A stretch of 64,000 nt of DNA from Arthrobacter sp. PsM3. GTDB lineage: Bacteria > Actinomycetota > Actinomycetes > Actinomycetales > Micrococcaceae. The translations under genes were made by a program, and so were the position numbers. Every line of letters starts with the position of its first letter. The first letter of the stretch is position 1. The notes beneath the pieces were generated by a model. The model made no database searches. It was given only the letters and a program-made list of their open reading frames with translations, and was not told the DNA's origin. Of this stretch, positions 36,731-44,951 are shown piece by piece. The DNA lies in assembly GCF_030433895.1 (NCBI RefSeq), contig NZ_JARUXE010000015.1, positions 1 through 64,000 on the forward strand, read 5' to 3'.

Positions 36731-38781
36731 GTCCAGCACCCGTCATCATCGCCATCGACGGACGGTCCGGCGCCGGCAAGACCACCCTGGCGATCGAACT
36801 GGCGGCACGGCTCCGCGAGCACCACAAGGTTTCCCTCTTCCATTTGGAGGACATCTACCCCGGCTGGAACGGGCTCGCGGCCGGCATCGAACGCTACGCC
36901 TCGACGGTTCTGGCCCCACTGCACCGCGGCGCGCCGGCCGAATGGGTCAGCTGGGACTGGAATGCGCACTACGACGGCGACGTCCGCACCACCCAGCCCG
37001 CCGAAATCGTCCTCGTGGAGGGCGTGGGCGCCGGCGCGGAGGCCGCCCGCCCCTACCTGGCCGCGGTAATCTGGGCCGATTCGCCCGAACCAGACCGGCG
37101 CAACCGGGCCCTGGCCCGCGACGGTGAAAGCTACGAACCGTATTGGGACCAGTGGGCCGCCCAGGAGCACGAGTGGCTGTCCGGGGACGACGTTCCCGCC
37201 CGTGCCGACGTCCGGGTGCTCAACCTTGCCGACGGCGCCGCTCCGGCGGAAGTGCTGCAGGCCCTGCAATACCTGCCCGCACTGTCCCCGGCGCTGCTCC
37301 CGGAACTTGCCGCCCGCCACGGGCTTCAGCTCCGCGCCGAACGGATCGACGCTGCCCCGGACCCGGCCCGGCTGTTCGAGTCCCTCTTCGGCCGCTCCGC
37401 CAAAGCCGTATGGCTGGACTCCTCGATGGATGCCTGCGGCAACGAGGCCGCGGAACGGAGCCGCTTCAGCATCCTCGCGGACGACGGCGGCCCGTTCGGC
37501 CAGTCTGTCCGGCACAGTTCGGGCAGAACCCACATAAGCGTCGGCAACGCCAGCGTCCGGACTGAAGGGCCGTTCTTCCGCTGGCTCGACGGAGTCTGGG
37601 GGCGCCGTGCGCTCCGCGGCCCCGAGGGCTACCCCTGCGAGTTCACCCTGGGCTGGCTCGGTTACCTTGGCTACGAACTCAAACGCGAGACCGGCGGCAG
37701 CGACGTCACAGCCGAGACCCCGGATGCCTGCCTGCTTTTTGCCGGACGCGCCGTGGTGCTGGACCAGGTGGAGCGCACGGCCTGGTTGCTGGCACTGGAC
37801 ACCGCGGACGCCGGGGACTGGCTGGCGGCGGCCCGTTCCGCCGTCGTCCAGGCAGCTGGCAGGCAGACAGCGGCCGCCGGCGGCAGCGCCGTCGGACCGT
37901 CCGCACCCGGCCATGCACCCCTGGACTTCGCCGCACGGGATTCGGAAGCCGCCTACAAGTCCAAAATCACCGAAGCCCAGCATCAGATCGCCGAGGGAAA
38001 CACCTACGAGGTCTGCCTGACCACCGCGCTGACGGCAGAACTCCCCGCCGCCGCCCTGGACCCGTGGCGGTCCTATCTGGCTCTGCGCGGGCGGAACCCG
38101 GCCCCATTCGCCAGCTATCTGCGCTTCGGGGACCTCACCGTGGCGAGCACCTCGCCGGAGCGTTTCCTGCGGATCGCCGCCGACGGCGGGATGCGCGCCG
38201 AGCCGATCAAGGGCACCCGGCACCGGGATGCGGATCCCGAACGGGACGCCCTGCTGCGGCACGAGCTCGAGTCCTCGCCGAAGGACCGCGCCGAGAACAT
38301 CATGATCGTGGACCTGCTGCGCAACGATCTCAGCCACTTCGCCGTGCCCGGCTCGGTATCGGTCAGCCGGCTCTGCGCGATCGAAAGCTACGCCACGGTG
38401 CACCAGATGGTGAGCACCATCGACGCCCGGCTCAGGCCCGGCATGCCCAGGGCAGAGGCGGTCGCCGCCTGCTTCCCCGCCGGCTCCATGACCGGTGCAC
38501 CAAAGGTCAGCACCATGGCCATCCTGGACCGGCTCGAGGGCGCCCCGCGGGGGGTGTACTCCGGCGCGATCGGCTATTTCTCGCTCAACGGCGCGACCGA
38601 CCTGGCCGTCGCGATCCGGACCCTCGTGCGCACCGAGCAGGCCGGCGGCGGCGCCGGACTCAGCCTCGGCGTCGGCGGGGCGATCACGGCGGATTCCTCG
38701 CCGCAGGAGGAGTACGAGGAGATCCGGACCAAGGCTTTCGGGGTCCTCTCGGCGCTGGGCGCGGAGTTCCCGCCCGGCTGA
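36727..38781 (+). CDS. pabB: P-loop kinase-like domain fused to aminodeoxychorismate synthase component I
   Basis: A 684-residue two-domain protein. Residues 1-170 form a uridine-kinase-like P-loop NTPase: GRSGAGKTT (K18), FHLEDIYPGW and VLVEGVGAG. From about residue 215 to the end is a chorismate-binding enzyme with EGNTYEVCLTTALTAEL, AEPIKGTRHRD, LVDLLRNDLS-like MIVDLLRNDLSHF and CFPAGSMTGAPKVSTMAILD. The PIKGT lysine marks PabB-type aminodeoxychorismate synthases rather than anthranilate synthases. It makes 4-amino-4-deoxychorismate for folate; no pabA is next to it, but a PabC-like gene is 1.6 kb away. It overlaps the phosphatase stop by four bases. The kinase-like domain has no obvious role in folate synthesis. 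Confidence 0.88.
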   Translation: MSPAPVIIAIDGRSGAGKTTLAIELAARLREHHKVSLFHLEDIYPGWNGLAAGIERYASTVLAPLHRGAPAEWVSWDWNAHYDGDVRTTQPAEIVLVEGVGAGAEAARPYLAAVIWADSPEPDRRNRALARDGESYEPYWDQWAAQEHEWLSGDDVPARADVRVLNLADGAAPAEVLQALQYLPALSPALLPELAARHGLQLRAERIDAAPDPARLFESLFGRSAKAVWLDSSMDACGNEAAERSRFSILADDGGPFGQSVRHSSGRTHISVGNASVRTEGPFFRWLDGVWGRRALRGPEGYPCEFTLGWLGYLGYELKRETGGSDVTAETPDACLLFAGRAVVLDQVERTAWLLALDTADAGDWLAAARSAVVQAAGRQTAAAGGSAVGPSAPGHAPLDFAARDSEAAYKSKITEAQHQIAEGNTYEVCLTTALTAELPAAALDPWRSYLALRGRNPAPFASYLRFGDLTVASTSPERFLRIAADGGMRAEPIKGTRHRDADPERDALLRHELESSPKDRAENIMIVDLLRNDLSHFAVPGSVSVSRLCAIESYATVHQMVSTIDARLRPGMPRAEAVAACFPAGSMTGAPKVSTMAILDRLEGAPRGVYSGAIGYFSLNGATDLAVAIRTLVRTEQAGGGAGLSLGVGGAITADSSPQEEYEEIRTKAFGVLSALGAEFPPG

Positions 38782-38798
38782 CGCCTGAGCCGGTGCGG

Positions 38799-40274
38799 CT
38801 ACTGCAGGGTGGCCGTCAGCCGTGCGACGTTGTCCACGTATTTGACGCCCATCGGACGTTTCATCCAGTCCTCAAGCGTCAATTCGCGCGAAATCTCCCG
38901 GTAGGTGTCCTCCACAGCGCTGATCCGCCGCACGATGTCCTCCCCCAGTAGCATCACCGAGACCTCCAGGTTCAGCGAGAAGGAGCGCATGTCCATATTG
39001 CTGGAGCCCAGCACGGCCACCTCGTCGTCGATGGTGAAATGCTTGGCGTGCAGTACAAAGGGCGCCTTGTACAGGTAGATCCGCACCCCGGCTTCCAGCA
39101 GCGCCTCGTAGAAGGACTGCTGGGCGTGGTGGACCAGGAACTGGTCGCCCTTTTCCGAGACGAAGAGTTCGACGTCGACGCCGCGCTGCGCCGCTGTCGT
39201 CACCGCGTACAGCAGGGAATCATCCGGGACGAAGTACGGGCTGCAGATCGAGAGTTTGCGCTGCGCCGAGTAAATCAGCGTGTTGAAGAGCCGCAGGTTG
39301 TTTTCGGTGATGAATCCGGGGCCGCTGGGCACCACCTGCGCCGTGACGTTACCGGCGTGCAGTTCAGGCCGGTGCGCGAGCTGGCCCTCGAGGGATTCGT
39401 CGGTCTCGCTGAGCCAGTCGGTGGCGAACACGACGTTGAGCGTGGTGACGATCGGTCCGCGCAGGCAGGCCATCAGCTCGACCCATTCGCGGCCGATCTT
39501 GCGGTGCCGCGGGTTGTTGTAGGAGGGCTCGATCAGGTTCTGCGACCCGGTGAAGGCGACCTCGCCGTCGATGACCATGATCTTGCGGTGGTTGCGCAGG
39601 TCGGGCCGGCGCCACTGCCCCTGCAGCGGGTTCAGCGGGAGCATCGGCCGCCAGTGGATCTTGCTGGCCTTGAGCCGGGCGATCAGCTTGCGGTAACCCT
39701 TGATGCGCAGGGTCCCCAGGTGGTCGAACAGGAGGCGGACTTCGACGCCGCGCTCGGCGGCTTCCTCCATCGCGGTCAGCAGATCGTCCGTGATGTGGTC
39801 CGAGCTCATGATGTAGAACTCGGCGTTGACGAACGACTCGGCTTCGCGGACGGCGGCGGCCATCGCCTTGATCGAGTCCGGGTAGCCGGGCAGGAGCTCC
39901 ACGTGGTTGCCGTCCACCATCGGCAGCGAGCCCAGGGTCTTGTTCAGTTCCGCGGCGGACAACACCCATTCCGGGCCCTCGTAGCGGCTCTCCAGCATCG
40001 CCAGATCCGAGGTCCCGGCGCGGACCCGGATGTTCACCGCGTCCTGCTGCGCGCGGCGCTTGCGGGAGAGGCGGAAGTTGCCGAAGAGCAGGAAGAGGAT
40101 CAGGCCCACGGCCGGGACGAAGAAGATGATCAAAAGCCAGGCCATGGCCGTGGTGGGACGGCGGTTTCCGGGGATGATGCCGAGGGCCAGCACCCGGATG
40201 GCGAGGTCGACCACGGTCAGAATCAGGATCAGCCAGGACGGAAGTGATTCCGCCAGCGAAAATGGCCACAGCAC
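38799..40274 (-). CDS. cls: Cardiolipin synthase (phospholipase D family)
   Basis: A 491-residue membrane enzyme that condenses two phosphatidylglycerols to cardiolipin. Two N-terminal helices (LPSWLILILTVVDLAIRVLA and TTAMAWLLIIFFVPAVGLIL) form the PLDc_N region. The two HKD motifs follow: NHRKIMVIDGEVAFTGSQN near residue 227 and LHAKHFTIDDEVAVLGSSN near 406. GTG 40274 with GAGGGG upstream is preferred; a TTG at 40331 is in frame 19 codons earlier. It is convergent with the PabB fusion. Confidence 0.93.
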   Translation of the reverse strand: MLWPFSLAESLPSWLILILTVVDLAIRVLALGIIPGNRRPTTAMAWLLIIFFVPAVGLILFLLFGNFRLSRKRRAQQDAVNIRVRAGTSDLAMLESRYEGPEWVLSAAELNKTLGSLPMVDGNHVELLPGYPDSIKAMAAAVREAESFVNAEFYIMSSDHITDDLLTAMEEAAERGVEVRLLFDHLGTLRIKGYRKLIARLKASKIHWRPMLPLNPLQGQWRRPDLRNHRKIMVIDGEVAFTGSQNLIEPSYNNPRHRKIGREWVELMACLRGPIVTTLNVVFATDWLSETDESLEGQLAHRPELHAGNVTAQVVPSGPGFITENNLRLFNTLIYSAQRKLSICSPYFVPDDSLLYAVTTAAQRGVDVELFVSEKGDQFLVHHAQQSFYEALLEAGVRIYLYKAPFVLHAKHFTIDDEVAVLGSSNMDMRSFSLNLEVSVMLLGEDIVRRISAVEDTYREISRELTLEDWMKRPMGVKYVDNVARLTATLQ

Positions 40275-40367
40275 AGGCGAACCCCTCAAGCTCCAGACCC
40301 GCGGAACAGTTCCGGAACGGGCAACCGTCAAATCCTATCCCGTGGCACGCCGCACTAAGCTGAAGCC

Positions 40368-41330
40368 ATGACTTCTCCTGCCGCCGCCCCCGCCCCCACC
40401 CCGGTGCTGGTCTTCCTGGATCCCGCCTTCGACGACGGCCGGCTGGCAGATGCCACCAAGCCCCAGCTGATGGCGACGGACCAGGGCGCCACCCGCGGCG
40501 ACGGCGTCTTCGAGTCGCTGCTCGCGGTGGGCGGGCAGCCCCGCAAGCTCCAGGCGCACCTGAACCGGCTGGCCGGGTCCGCCCGACTGCTGGAGCTGGA
40601 CATCCCGGCGGAGGACGTCTGGCGCCGGGCCATCGCCACGGCAATCAGCGAATACCGGCGCCAGCACGTGCCCGGCGGCGAGGCCACCGAGGACGACGAA
40701 CTCGTGGTCAAGCTCCTCGTGACCCGCGGCGTCGAAGGTGCCCCCACGCCCACCTGCTGGGTCCAGGCCTCCGCCCCCGGCCCGGCCGGGAGGCGCCAGC
40801 GTGAGACCGGGATCGACGTCATCCTGCTGGACCGCGGCTACGACAGCGAAGTCGGGGAACGGGCACCGTGGCTGCTGATGGGCGCCAAGACCCTTTCCTA
40901 CGCGGTCAACATGGCCGCGCTCCGCTATGCGCGCAGCCAGGGCGCCGACGACGTCATCTTCACCTCCGCGGACGGCCGGGTCCTGGAGGGCCCGACGTCG
41001 ACCGTTCTGCTCGCGCACCTGGAAACCTCCGACGACGGGGCCGGCGGGGTCCGCACCGTCCGGCGGCTCATCACGCCGCAGCTCGACAGCGGGATCCTGC
41101 CCGGCACCTCGCAGGGTGCCCTGTTCACCGCAGCCAAGGCCGCCGGCTGGGAGCTGGGCTACGGACCGCTGGAGCCCCATGACCTGTATGACGCCGACGC
41201 CGTTTGGCTGATCTCCAGCATCCGACTGCTGGCGCCCGTCAACCACATCGACGGCAAGGAAATCGGCACCCCGGAACTGCGCCGCCAGCTCACGGCGGAA
41301 CTCAATGCGCTTTACGCCACGATCGAGTAG
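40368..41330 (+). CDS. pabC: Aminotransferase class IV, aminodeoxychorismate lyase-like
   Basis: A 320-residue PLP enzyme of fold type IV. The PLP lysine lies in LLMGAKTLSYAVNMAALRYA, and the phosphate-binding and cofactor segments are VIFTSADGRVLEGPTSTVLL and DSGILPGTSQGALF. Early residues TDQGATRGDGVFESLLAVGG are characteristic of aminodeoxychorismate lyase and branched-chain aminotransferase relatives. With the nearby PabB fusion it probably completes p-aminobenzoate synthesis. A D-amino-acid transaminase role cannot be excluded. A 63-bp repeat follows 21 bases after the stop. Confidence 0.83.
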   Translation: MTSPAAAPAPTPVLVFLDPAFDDGRLADATKPQLMATDQGATRGDGVFESLLAVGGQPRKLQAHLNRLAGSARLLELDIPAEDVWRRAIATAISEYRRQHVPGGEATEDDELVVKLLVTRGVEGAPTPTCWVQASAPGPAGRRQRETGIDVILLDRGYDSEVGERAPWLLMGAKTLSYAVNMAALRYARSQGADDVIFTSADGRVLEGPTSTVLLAHLETSDDGAGGVRTVRRLITPQLDSGILPGTSQGALFTAAKAAGWELGYGPLEPHDLYDADAVWLISSIRLLAPVNHIDGKEIGTPELRRQLTAELNALYATIE

Positions 41331-41351
41331 CCTCCCCACCCCCACACACAG

Positions 41352-41414
41352 CAACGCGGGGTCACTTAGCGCCCATCCCGCGGCCCCGGTTGGGCGCTAA
41401 CTGACCCCGCGTTG
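41352..41414. repeat. 63-bp palindromic intergenic repeat, copy 2
   Basis: The best-formed copy: 24-base arms (41352-41375 and 41391-41414) that pair with one mismatch around a 15-base GC-rich loop. The outer 13 bases (CAACGCGGGGTCA and complement) are the same as in copies 1 and 3. It lies between the pabC stop and the SAM-IV riboswitch. Confidence 0.88.
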
Positions 41415-41481
41415 GGTGGATCCCGTTACTTAACATGACGACGGCGGCTCTGCGGGCCGGTGTCGCAGGTGTTACGTTTTT

Positions 41482-41595
41482 GGTGAGTAATGAGACCCGG
41501 CGCCAAGCCCTGACTGGCCGGTCGGCAACCCTCCCTTTCGCGGCGGGGTGCCTCAGGTGAATACTCGGCATATCGACCATTCGAGCTGCAAGCGT
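41482..41595 (+). ncRNA. SAM-IV riboswitch
   Basis: The leader of the DUF1737-rhodanese-metZ operon shows the core of the SAM-IV class: GCGCCAAGCCC, GGCCGGTCGGCAACCCTCC and GCGGCGGGGTGCC, with closing stem GAGTA (41485-41489) and TACTC (41562-41566), followed by a downstream hairpin/pseudoknot region. It senses S-adenosylmethionine and should turn down sulfur assimilation into methionine when SAM is high. The boundaries are approximate. Confidence 0.88.
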
Positions 41596-41613
41596 GAAAG
41601 AAGGAGATCCGTC

Positions 41614-41922
41614 GTGCCTGACGCGTCCGCCCCCGCTGTCCCCAGTACAGCACCCGCCCCGTCCCCCGCAGTCCCCGGCGCCGCCGAGGAGAAGCTGGCC
41701 TACCGGCTGTTCACCGGCCCCGATGACCGCGCCTTCTGCGAGCGCGTCTCGGCCGCCCTCGCCGAGGGCTATGTGCTGCACGGCAGCCCGGCCGCCACGT
41801 TCAACGGCAGCAGCGTCATCGTGGCCCAGGCCGTCGTGCTGCCGGCGGCCATCGCCAGTGCCGATGCCGCCGTCGCCAACGCCGTGGATGATCTTGAGTT
41901 CGACGGCGAGGGCCACGCGTGA
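41614..41922 (+). CDS. DUF1737 domain protein
   Basis: A 102-residue protein. After an Ala/Pro-rich tail, residues about 35-85 match the DUF1737 pattern (KLAYRLFTGPDDRAFCERVS then AALAEGYVLHGSPAATFNG). Family function is unknown. GTG 41614 has the strong Shine-Dalgarno AAGGAGAT. It is first in the operon below the SAM-IV riboswitch and overlaps the rhodanese start, which suggests a link to sulfur metabolism. Confidence 0.83.
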   Translation: MPDASAPAVPSTAPAPSPAVPGAAEEKLAYRLFTGPDDRAFCERVSAALAEGYVLHGSPAATFNGSSVIVAQAVVLPAAIASADAAVANAVDDLEFDGEGHA

Positions 41923-42338
41923 GCTACGCCGGTGACCTCAGCCCGCAGGAGGCCTGGGCCAAGCTCGAGGATGGCGCTATCCTGGTGGACGTCCGCACCG
42001 AGGGCGAATGGGCCCACATCGGTGTCCCGGACACGGCAGCCGCGGGTGGCAAGCGGAACGATCCGCTGTTCATCCAGTGGAATCTTGCCGGCGGCATCCC
42101 CAATTCGCAGTTCGTTGAGCAGCTGAAGCAGCAGGCGGCCGGCGCCGGCGGCGGCGAACTGGTGTTCCTGTGCCGGTCGGGTGCACGGTCGATCGCCGCT
42201 GCGGTCGCCGCGACGGACGCCGGCTTCGTCTCCTACAACGTCCTTGAGGGCTTTGAAGGCGAACCGGACCGCCACGGCGAACGCACCGTCAACGGCTGGA
42301 AGAACCGCGGCCTGCCCACCAACCCCGGAAAGCACTAA
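41919..42338 (+). CDS. Rhodanese-like sulfurtransferase
   Basis: A 139-residue single-domain rhodanese. The active-site loop is FLCRSGARSIAAA with the persulfide Cys, and the N-terminal ILVDVRTEGEWAHIG and FIQWNLAGGIPNSQF match the domain. It likely carries sulfane sulfur for the adjacent homoserine sulfhydrylase. GTG 41919 overlaps the DUF1737 stop by four bases. The stop is directly followed by the metZ start. Confidence 0.9.
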   Translation: MSYAGDLSPQEAWAKLEDGAILVDVRTEGEWAHIGVPDTAAAGGKRNDPLFIQWNLAGGIPNSQFVEQLKQQAAGAGGGELVFLCRSGARSIAAAVAATDAGFVSYNVLEGFEGEPDRHGERTVNGWKNRGLPTNPGKH

Positions 42339-43547
42339 GTGACCTTCAACCCTGACGCCGCCGGCTGGAGCGCCGACACCCAGGCCGTCCGCGGCGGACT
42401 CGACCGCACCGCCTTCCAGGAAACGTCCGAGCCGGTCTTCCTGAACTCCGGCTTCGTCTACGAATCCGCGGCCGCCGCGGAGCGCGCCTTCACCGGCGAG
42501 GACGAACGCTTCGTGTACTCCCGCTACGGCAACCCCTCGGTGGCCACCTTCCAGGAACGGCTCCGGCTGCTCGAAGGCACCGAGGCATGTTTTGCCACCG
42601 CCTCGGGCATGTCCGCGGTCTTCACGGCGCTCGGCGCCCTGCTGGCCGCCGGCGACCGGGTGATCGCGGCGCGCTCGCTCTTCGGTTCCTGCTTCGTGAT
42701 CCTCAACGAGATCCTCCCCCGCTGGGGTGTCGAGACCGTCTTCGTGGACGGCCCGGACCTGGAACAGTGGCGGTCGGCGCTCACGAAGCCGACGACGGCG
42801 GTCTTCTTCGAGTCGCCGTCGAACCCGATGCAGGAAATCGTGGACATCGCGGCGGTGAGCGAACTGGCGCACGCCGCCGGGGCGACGGTCGTCGTCGACA
42901 ATGTCTTTGCCACTCCCCTGCTGCAGCGCTGCGGGGACTTCGGCGCGGACGTGATCGTCTATTCCGGTACCAAGCACATTGACGGCCAGGGCCGGGTGCT
43001 GGGCGGCGCGATCCTGGGCACCAAGGAGTTCATCGAGGGCCCGGTCAAGCAGCTGATGCGCCACACCGGCCCGGCGCTCTCGGCGTTCAACGCGTGGGTG
43101 CTAGCCAAGGGGCTGGAGACCATGGCCCTGCGGGTGAACCATTCATCCGCCTCCGCGCTGCGGCTGGCCGAATGGCTCGAAGCGCAGCCGGCGGTCAGCT
43201 GGGTCAAGTACCCCCTGCTGCCGTCCCATCCGCAGTTCGAACTGGCCGCACGGCAGATGAAGGCCGGCGGCACCGTGCTGACCTTCGAGCTCTCCCCGTC
43301 CGCCGGGCGTTCGGCGAAGGAGGCCGCCTTCGCGCTGCTGGATGCGCTGCGGATCATCGACATCTCCAACAACCTGGGCGATTCGAAGTCCCTCATCACC
43401 CACCCCGCGACCACGACACACCGCGCCATGGGGCCCGAAGGGCGCGCGGCAATCGGGCTGAGCGACGGCGTCGTGCGCCTCTCGGTGGGCCTTGAGGACC
43501 TCGGGGACCTCACCCGCGACCTCGCGCAGGCCCTCAAGCAGGTTTAG
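42339..43547 (+). CDS. metZ: O-succinylhomoserine sulfhydrylase
   Basis: A 402-residue Cys/Met metabolism PLP enzyme. The PLP lysine is K212 in SGTKHIDGQGRVLGG. FATASGMSAVFTALGALLAA and VFFESPSNPMQEIVDIAAVS bind the cofactor. It makes homocysteine directly from an O-acyl-homoserine and sulfide. The close MetZ-type sequence and the SAM-IV riboswitch favour this over a cystathionine gamma-lyase; O-acetylhomoserine may also be used. GTG 42339 follows the rhodanese stop with no gap. Confidence 0.9.
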   Translation: MTFNPDAAGWSADTQAVRGGLDRTAFQETSEPVFLNSGFVYESAAAAERAFTGEDERFVYSRYGNPSVATFQERLRLLEGTEACFATASGMSAVFTALGALLAAGDRVIAARSLFGSCFVILNEILPRWGVETVFVDGPDLEQWRSALTKPTTAVFFESPSNPMQEIVDIAAVSELAHAAGATVVVDNVFATPLLQRCGDFGADVIVYSGTKHIDGQGRVLGGAILGTKEFIEGPVKQLMRHTGPALSAFNAWVLAKGLETMALRVNHSSASALRLAEWLEAQPAVSWVKYPLLPSHPQFELAARQMKAGGTVLTFELSPSAGRSAKEAAFALLDALRIIDISNNLGDSKSLITHPATTTHRAMGPEGRAAIGLSDGVVRLSVGLEDLGDLTRDLAQALKQV

Positions 43548-43646
43548 ACACCCCCATCCCGGGCCCGGGCCGGCGCCGCCGGGCTACACCCGGCTCCGGG
43601 CCGTCCCGCTGATGGTCAGGCGGCCGCTCCGGTGAGCGCCGTGGGC

Positions 43647-44831
43647 TCAGCCGCGGCGGACCCGGCCGAGGGACGAGCACTCGTCCGCCGGGTCCCCAAT
43701 GGCGGCTCCCCGCATGGTCACTTCGAGGGCCCGTTCGACGACGGCGGCCAGCCCGCCGGAGCGGAACGGCTGGCGCTGCAGCTGCGAACCGGTGCCCTCC
43801 GCCAGGATCCGGTCGACGCCCGCGCGCACCAGTTCCAGCTCGCCCTGCTCGTCCAGCACGGGGGCCACGAAGTCGACCAGCGCGTGGACCACCTCCGCGG
43901 CCGGGGCGGGGGTGAAGGTTCCGAAGTCCAGCAGCTGACCGTGCAGCCCGCAGTTGCTGGCCTGCCAGGCGGCCATCCGCAGCAGCAGGGTGGGGACCGG
44001 GGCGGGATCCACGCCGTCGTTCCATTCCCGGGACGCCGACTCCACGAGGGCACGGACCAGCACGGCGATCAGCGCCGCGTCCTCGGCCCGCAGGCAGACG
44101 TCGGCGACCCGGACCTCCACGGTGGGATGGTGCCGGCACAGCCGCGCGTCGAAATACACCATTCCCTCGTCCATCAGGACGCCGCTGTCCACCAGCCGGG
44201 TCACCACCCGCCGGTACACCGGCAGGCTGCCGAAGATCATCGTCGGACCCGAGCCCGGCCAGCGGTTCCACGCCTGTGTGCGGTAGCTTTCGAACCCCGT
44301 CTCCGCGCCGTTCCAGTAGGGGGAGTTGGCGCTGAGGGCGATCAGCACCGCCAGCTTGTCACGGATCCGGTCCATCACCGCCACGCCCTCCTCCGGCGAC
44401 TCCACAAAGGTATGGACATGGAGGCCGCAGGTGAGCTGGTTCCGGACCGTGAGCCCGAAACGCCGCTGCATGGTCATATAGCGCTGCTTGGGTGTCAGGT
44501 GGGTGGCGGAGCCGTGGGGTGACGTGGCGAGGGCGGCAACGCGGCCGCCGTGAACCCGCGCGGCCCGGTCGGCGAGTGCCCTGCCCTGCTGCAGCTGCCG
44601 GAGCATCTCGGTGTAGTCCCGGCACGGCCGCGTCTGGGTTTCAATCTGTTCCAGCTTGAGCTCGTAGCTGAAGTCGGCGTCCTCATGGACCTGCGGTTGT
44701 CCCGGGTCAGCCAGGCCGGTGTCCGGCATCGGCGGGACCAGGCTGGGCAGCATCACATCGGCGAGGGCGAGCAGCATCCCCGTTTCGGGATCCACTATGA
44801 GCAGTTCTTCCTCCACGCCGAAGGTGCGCAT
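43647..44831 (-). CDS. YbdK-type carboxylate-amine ligase (GCS2 family)
   Basis: A 394-residue member of glutamate-cysteine ligase family 2. The start [19 protein letters not shown] is its hallmark (GVEEE metal-binding), followed by [35 protein letters not shown] and [19 protein letters not shown]. The family joins glutamate to an amine, with weak glutamate-cysteine ligase activity in the type case. Actinobacteria mostly use mycothiol, so a true glutathione role is doubtful. It is convergent with metZ, with a GC-rich hairpin region in between. Confidence 0.88.
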   Translation of the reverse strand: MRTFGVEEELLIVDPETGMLLALADVMLPSLVPPMPDTGLADPGQPQVHEDADFSYELKLEQIETQTRPCRDYTEMLRQLQQGRALADRAARVHGGRVAALATSPHGSATHLTPKQRYMTMQRRFGLTVRNQLTCGLHVHTFVESPEEGVAVMDRIRDKLAVLIALSANSPYWNGAETGFESYRTQAWNRWPGSGPTMIFGSLPVYRRVVTRLVDSGVLMDEGMVYFDARLCRHHPTVEVRVADVCLRAEDAALIAVLVRALVESASREWNDGVDPAPVPTLLLRMAAWQASNCGLHGQLLDFGTFTPAPAAEVVHALVDFVAPVLDEQGELELVRAGVDRILAEGTGSQLQRQPFRSGGLAAVVERALEVTMRGAAIGDPADECSSLGRVRRG

Positions 44832-44868
44832 ATTTCTATTGTGCGGCAGGATCCGCCGAAACGCTCAA

Positions 44869-44931
44869 CAACGCGGGGTCACTCCGCGCCCATGCAGGCG
44901 CCCCGGATGGGCGGGATCTGACCCCGCGTTG
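44869..44931. repeat. 63-bp palindromic intergenic repeat, copy 3
   Basis: The outer arms CAACGCGGGGTCA (44869-44881) and complement (44919-44931) are perfect; the interior is more diverged but keeps GCGCCCAT and ATGGGCG. Its length is the same as copies 1 and 2. It sits between the GCS2 ligase start and the HTH-MurA stop. Confidence 0.85.
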
Positions 44932-44951
44932 CTTGGAGGTGCGCAGCCGGG

